The translations under genes and the position numbers were made by a program. A DNA stretch of 7,698 nt from Acidobacteriaceae bacterium. Its GTDB lineage: Bacteria > Acidobacteriota > Terriglobia > Terriglobales > Acidobacteriaceae. Shown here piece by piece: positions 6,429 through 7,698 of the stretch; position 1 is the stretch's first letter, and the number at the start of each line of letters is the position of its first letter. The stretch covers positions 1 through 7,698 of the forward strand of contig PLST01000487.1 in the NCBI GenBank assembly GCA_003164255.1, in the 5' to 3' direction. The notes under the pieces are model-generated. The model was not told where the DNA came from. It did no database searches and saw only the letters and a list, made by a program, of their open reading frames with translations.

Positions 6429-7370
6429 TCAGACGAAATGGACATTCTCCGGGCCTTTCAATTGCAACATCTCCCTCACTTCAGTGGGCGTGGCAATTTC
6501 AAAGGAGAGTTCTTCAAGAATCCGGCGGATCTTCCTCACCTGCTCGGCGTTACTCTTCGCCTTGGTTCCAGGGCCAAGATAGAGGTTGTCTTCCAGCCCC
6601 ACGCGCACGTTTGTGCCCAGGATGGCTCCCATGGTCAGAAGGGAAAGCTGGTGGCGTCCCGCGCCCAAAGTCGAAAGGTGATAGTTATCCCGTCCGAATA
6701 AGCGGTCCGCCGTTGATCGCATGACGAAGAGATTCTCCGGGTCTGGACCGAGCCCACCGAGGATTCCGAAGATGGCCTGAATAAAGATCGGCGGCTTGAT
6801 GATGTTGCGATCGACGAAGTAGGCGAGATTGTAGAGGTGTCCGACGTCGTAGCACTCGAGTTCGAATCGAGTGCCGCTTTCTCCAAGATTGGCAAGAATG
6901 TACTCAATGTCGGCGAAGGTATTCTTGAACACACCGTTCTTCATGCCCTCGATCTTCGGCTTCTCCCAGTCATAGCGCCAGTTTGTGATCTTCTCGGCTA
7001 CGGGATGAATGGAAAAATTCATTGATCCCATGTTCAGCGAACACATCTCGGGTTTGGCTTGCAGAGGATAGGCGAGCCGTTGCTCGATCTGCATGTCGGA
7101 GCTGCCGCCAGTCGTGATATTGATGATCGCGTTTGTGCGTTCTGCCAGAACAGGGCAGATTTTCGCATAGTCCGCAGGCTCTCCCGAGGGCCTGCCATCC
7201 TCCCCTTTCCTGGCGTGGATATGAAGTATCGCGGCCCCGGCCTCGGCTGCCTCAACGGCACTATCAACAATCTGGGCTGGAGTGGCGGGAAGATACTCCG
7301 ACATGGTCGGCGTGTGAACAGAACCGGTAATAGCGCAGCTAATGATGATTTTGCGGTTGTTTTTGGCCAT
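6429..7370 (-). CDS. Beta-keto acid cleavage enzyme (BKACE, DUF849)
   Basis: Zinc-dependent TIM-barrel enzyme of the DUF849/BKACE family. Characterised members condense a beta-keto acid with acetyl-CoA and split the product into acetoacetate and a new acyl-CoA; the founder is Kce of lysine fermentation. At 313 residues it is somewhat longer than Kce, as is usual in the large ITGS(V/I)HTP subgroup. Zinc ligands are seen as His50 and His52 (LHIHAR) and Glu260 (VRVGLEDN), with Asp261 and Arg256 matching the catalytic Asp231 and Arg226 of Kce. Other family blocks: NITTGG 84-89, PEMCSLNMGSMNF 107-119, GAGRHQ 236-241. Where Kce has Glu14 (ITGAE), which holds the substrate amino group, this protein has Val18 (ITGSV), so the substrate is probably not an amino-keto acid. 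The start has only a weak Shine-Dalgarno (AAGAGA, six bases away). It appears to be the first gene of the cluster, after a 157-bp gap. Exact substrate unknown. Confidence 0.95.
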   Translation of the reverse strand: MAKNNRKIIISCAITGSVHTPTMSEYLPATPAQIVDSAVEAAEAGAAILHIHARKGEDGRPSGEPADYAKICPVLAERTNAIINITTGGSSDMQIEQRLAYPLQAKPEMCSLNMGSMNFSIHPVAEKITNWRYDWEKPKIEGMKNGVFKNTFADIEYILANLGESGTRFELECYDVGHLYNLAYFVDRNIIKPPIFIQAIFGILGGLGPDPENLFVMRSTADRLFGRDNYHLSTLGAGRHQLSLLTMGAILGTNVRVGLEDNLYLGPGTKAKSNAEQVRKIRRILEELSFEIATPTEVREMLQLKGPENVHFV

Positions 7371-7417
7371 ATTCAGTCTCTTATAGGATCAATAACCGGT
7401 TCATGATAAGAAGTGGA

Positions 7418-7466
7418 TGACAAAACAAGACAGGTTCACGACGGACATTCTCATGTCGTTTTGTCA
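7418..7466. promoter_or_regulatory. Nested inverted repeat upstream of BKACE, possible operator
   Basis: Perfect nine-base arms TGACAAAAC (7418-7426) and GTTTTGTCA (7458-7466) stand 40 bp apart, centre to centre. A smaller dyad GACAT-TCTC-ATGTC lies at 7444-7457. It is placed 48-95 bp before the BKACE start, where a regulator site for the cluster would be expected. A weak minus-strand -10 match (TATCAT) occurs at about 7402-7407, without a good -35 at proper spacing. No regulator gene is visible in the window, so the operator role is inference. Confidence 0.35.
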
Positions 7467-7494
7467 CACCGCTCCAAAACTACGGGTGATCTTT

Positions 7495-7530
7495 GTGTCC
7501 CAGGACACTAGGGCCTGTTAACAGGCCCTA
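7495..7530 (-). terminator. Two abutting palindromes after the SMP-30-like gene, possible terminator
   Basis: A perfect 22-bp palindrome at 7509-7530 (arm TAGGGCCTGTT followed directly by its reverse complement) begins with the TAG stop of the SMP-30-like gene. Directly beyond it in the direction of transcription is a second one at 7495-7508, GTGTCC-TG-GGACAC on the minus strand. Both could fold in the RNA, but no T-run follows, so intrinsic termination is uncertain. A dimeric protein-binding site or a remnant of a mobile element are alternatives. Confidence 0.4.
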
Positions 7531-7698
7531 AGGCAGTCCAGCCCCGGGCACATCGACATGGGTCAACCAAATCGCGGCGCGGTGCTTCGTCGACGCCTCA
7601 AACTCGTTGAATGTGGGTGCGACACAGGCGAACAGTGTTCGCCCGCTGTCTCCTCCGAGCATGCACGCGAATACGCCCATTTCATCGGTTTTGAGCTC
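7528..7698 (-). CDS. SMP-30/gluconolactonase-like protein, C-terminal fragment (5' end outside window)
   Basis: Only the last 56 residues and the TAG stop are inside the window. The peptide carries FACMLGGDSGRTLFACVAP early and ends VDVPGAGLP. A blade with C-M-L-G-G and R-T-L-F, then a strand running into VDVPGAGLP, is the usual C-terminus of SMP-30/gluconolactonase/LRE family six-bladed beta-propellers. These are metal-dependent lactone or ester hydrolases, commonly in sugar or aromatic catabolism. The metal-binding and catalytic residues of the family lie in the missing part and cannot be checked. It shares strand with the downstream cluster but is separated from BKACE by about 157 bp containing palindromes, so it may be a separate transcription unit. 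If functionally linked, it would open a lactone of the same substrate. Confidence 0.8.
   Translation of the reverse strand, partial: ELKTDEMGVFACMLGGDSGRTLFACVAPTFNEFEASTKHRAAIWLTHVDVPGAGLP

Noticed and set aside
4222..7370. Assignment to carnitine breakdown, where a BKACE cleaves dehydrocarnitine
   Set aside because: The dehydrogenase here is an SDR, not the 3-hydroxyacyl-CoA-dehydrogenase-like carnitine dehydrogenase, and no betaine-handling genes are visible; esterases do not fit that route.
7402..7407. TATCAT as the -10 box of a BKACE promoter
   Set aside because: No convincing -35 element at 16-18 bases; noted only as a weak match.

Overview
The window looks like a catabolic gene cluster from a GC-rich Gram-negative bacterium, most likely a proteobacterium. 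The grounds are the base composition by eye, Shine-Dalgarno starts, secreted type-B esterases with Sec signal peptides, and proteobacterial-style thiolase and beta-keto acid cleavage proteins. No genus can be named from the sequence alone. All supported genes lie on the minus strand, so transcription runs from high to low coordinates; the plus strand carries only shadow frames.

Layout in order of transcription: the last 56 codons of an SMP-30/gluconolactonase-like protein enter at the right edge (7528-7698). A gap of about 157 bp follows, with two abutting palindromes directly after that gene and a nested inverted repeat nearer the next one. Then come a DUF849/BKACE beta-keto acid cleavage enzyme (6429-7370), an NAD-type short-chain dehydrogenase (5591-6373), a 190-bp gap with a split direct repeat, a complete thiolase (4222-5400), an MFS transporter (2862-4208), a secreted type-B carboxylesterase (1174-2865) and a second, paralogous secreted carboxylesterase cut by the left edge (1-1121). 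From the thiolase onward the genes are packed like an operon: 13 bp between thiolase and transporter, an ATGA stop/start overlap between transporter and first esterase, and 52 bp between the esterases.

Taken together the genes suggest uptake and breakdown of an ester- or lactone-containing compound. Extracytoplasmic esterases would release an acid, the MFS protein would import it, the SDR would oxidise a hydroxyl to a keto group, BKACE would exchange a beta-keto acid with acetyl-CoA to give acetoacetate and a new acyl-CoA, and the thiolase would handle a 3-ketoacyl-CoA. This pathway is inference; the substrate is unknown. BKACE has valine where the lysine-pathway enzyme Kce has its amine-binding glutamate, which argues against an aminated substrate. 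No RNA genes, CRISPR arrays or complete insertion sequences were seen.
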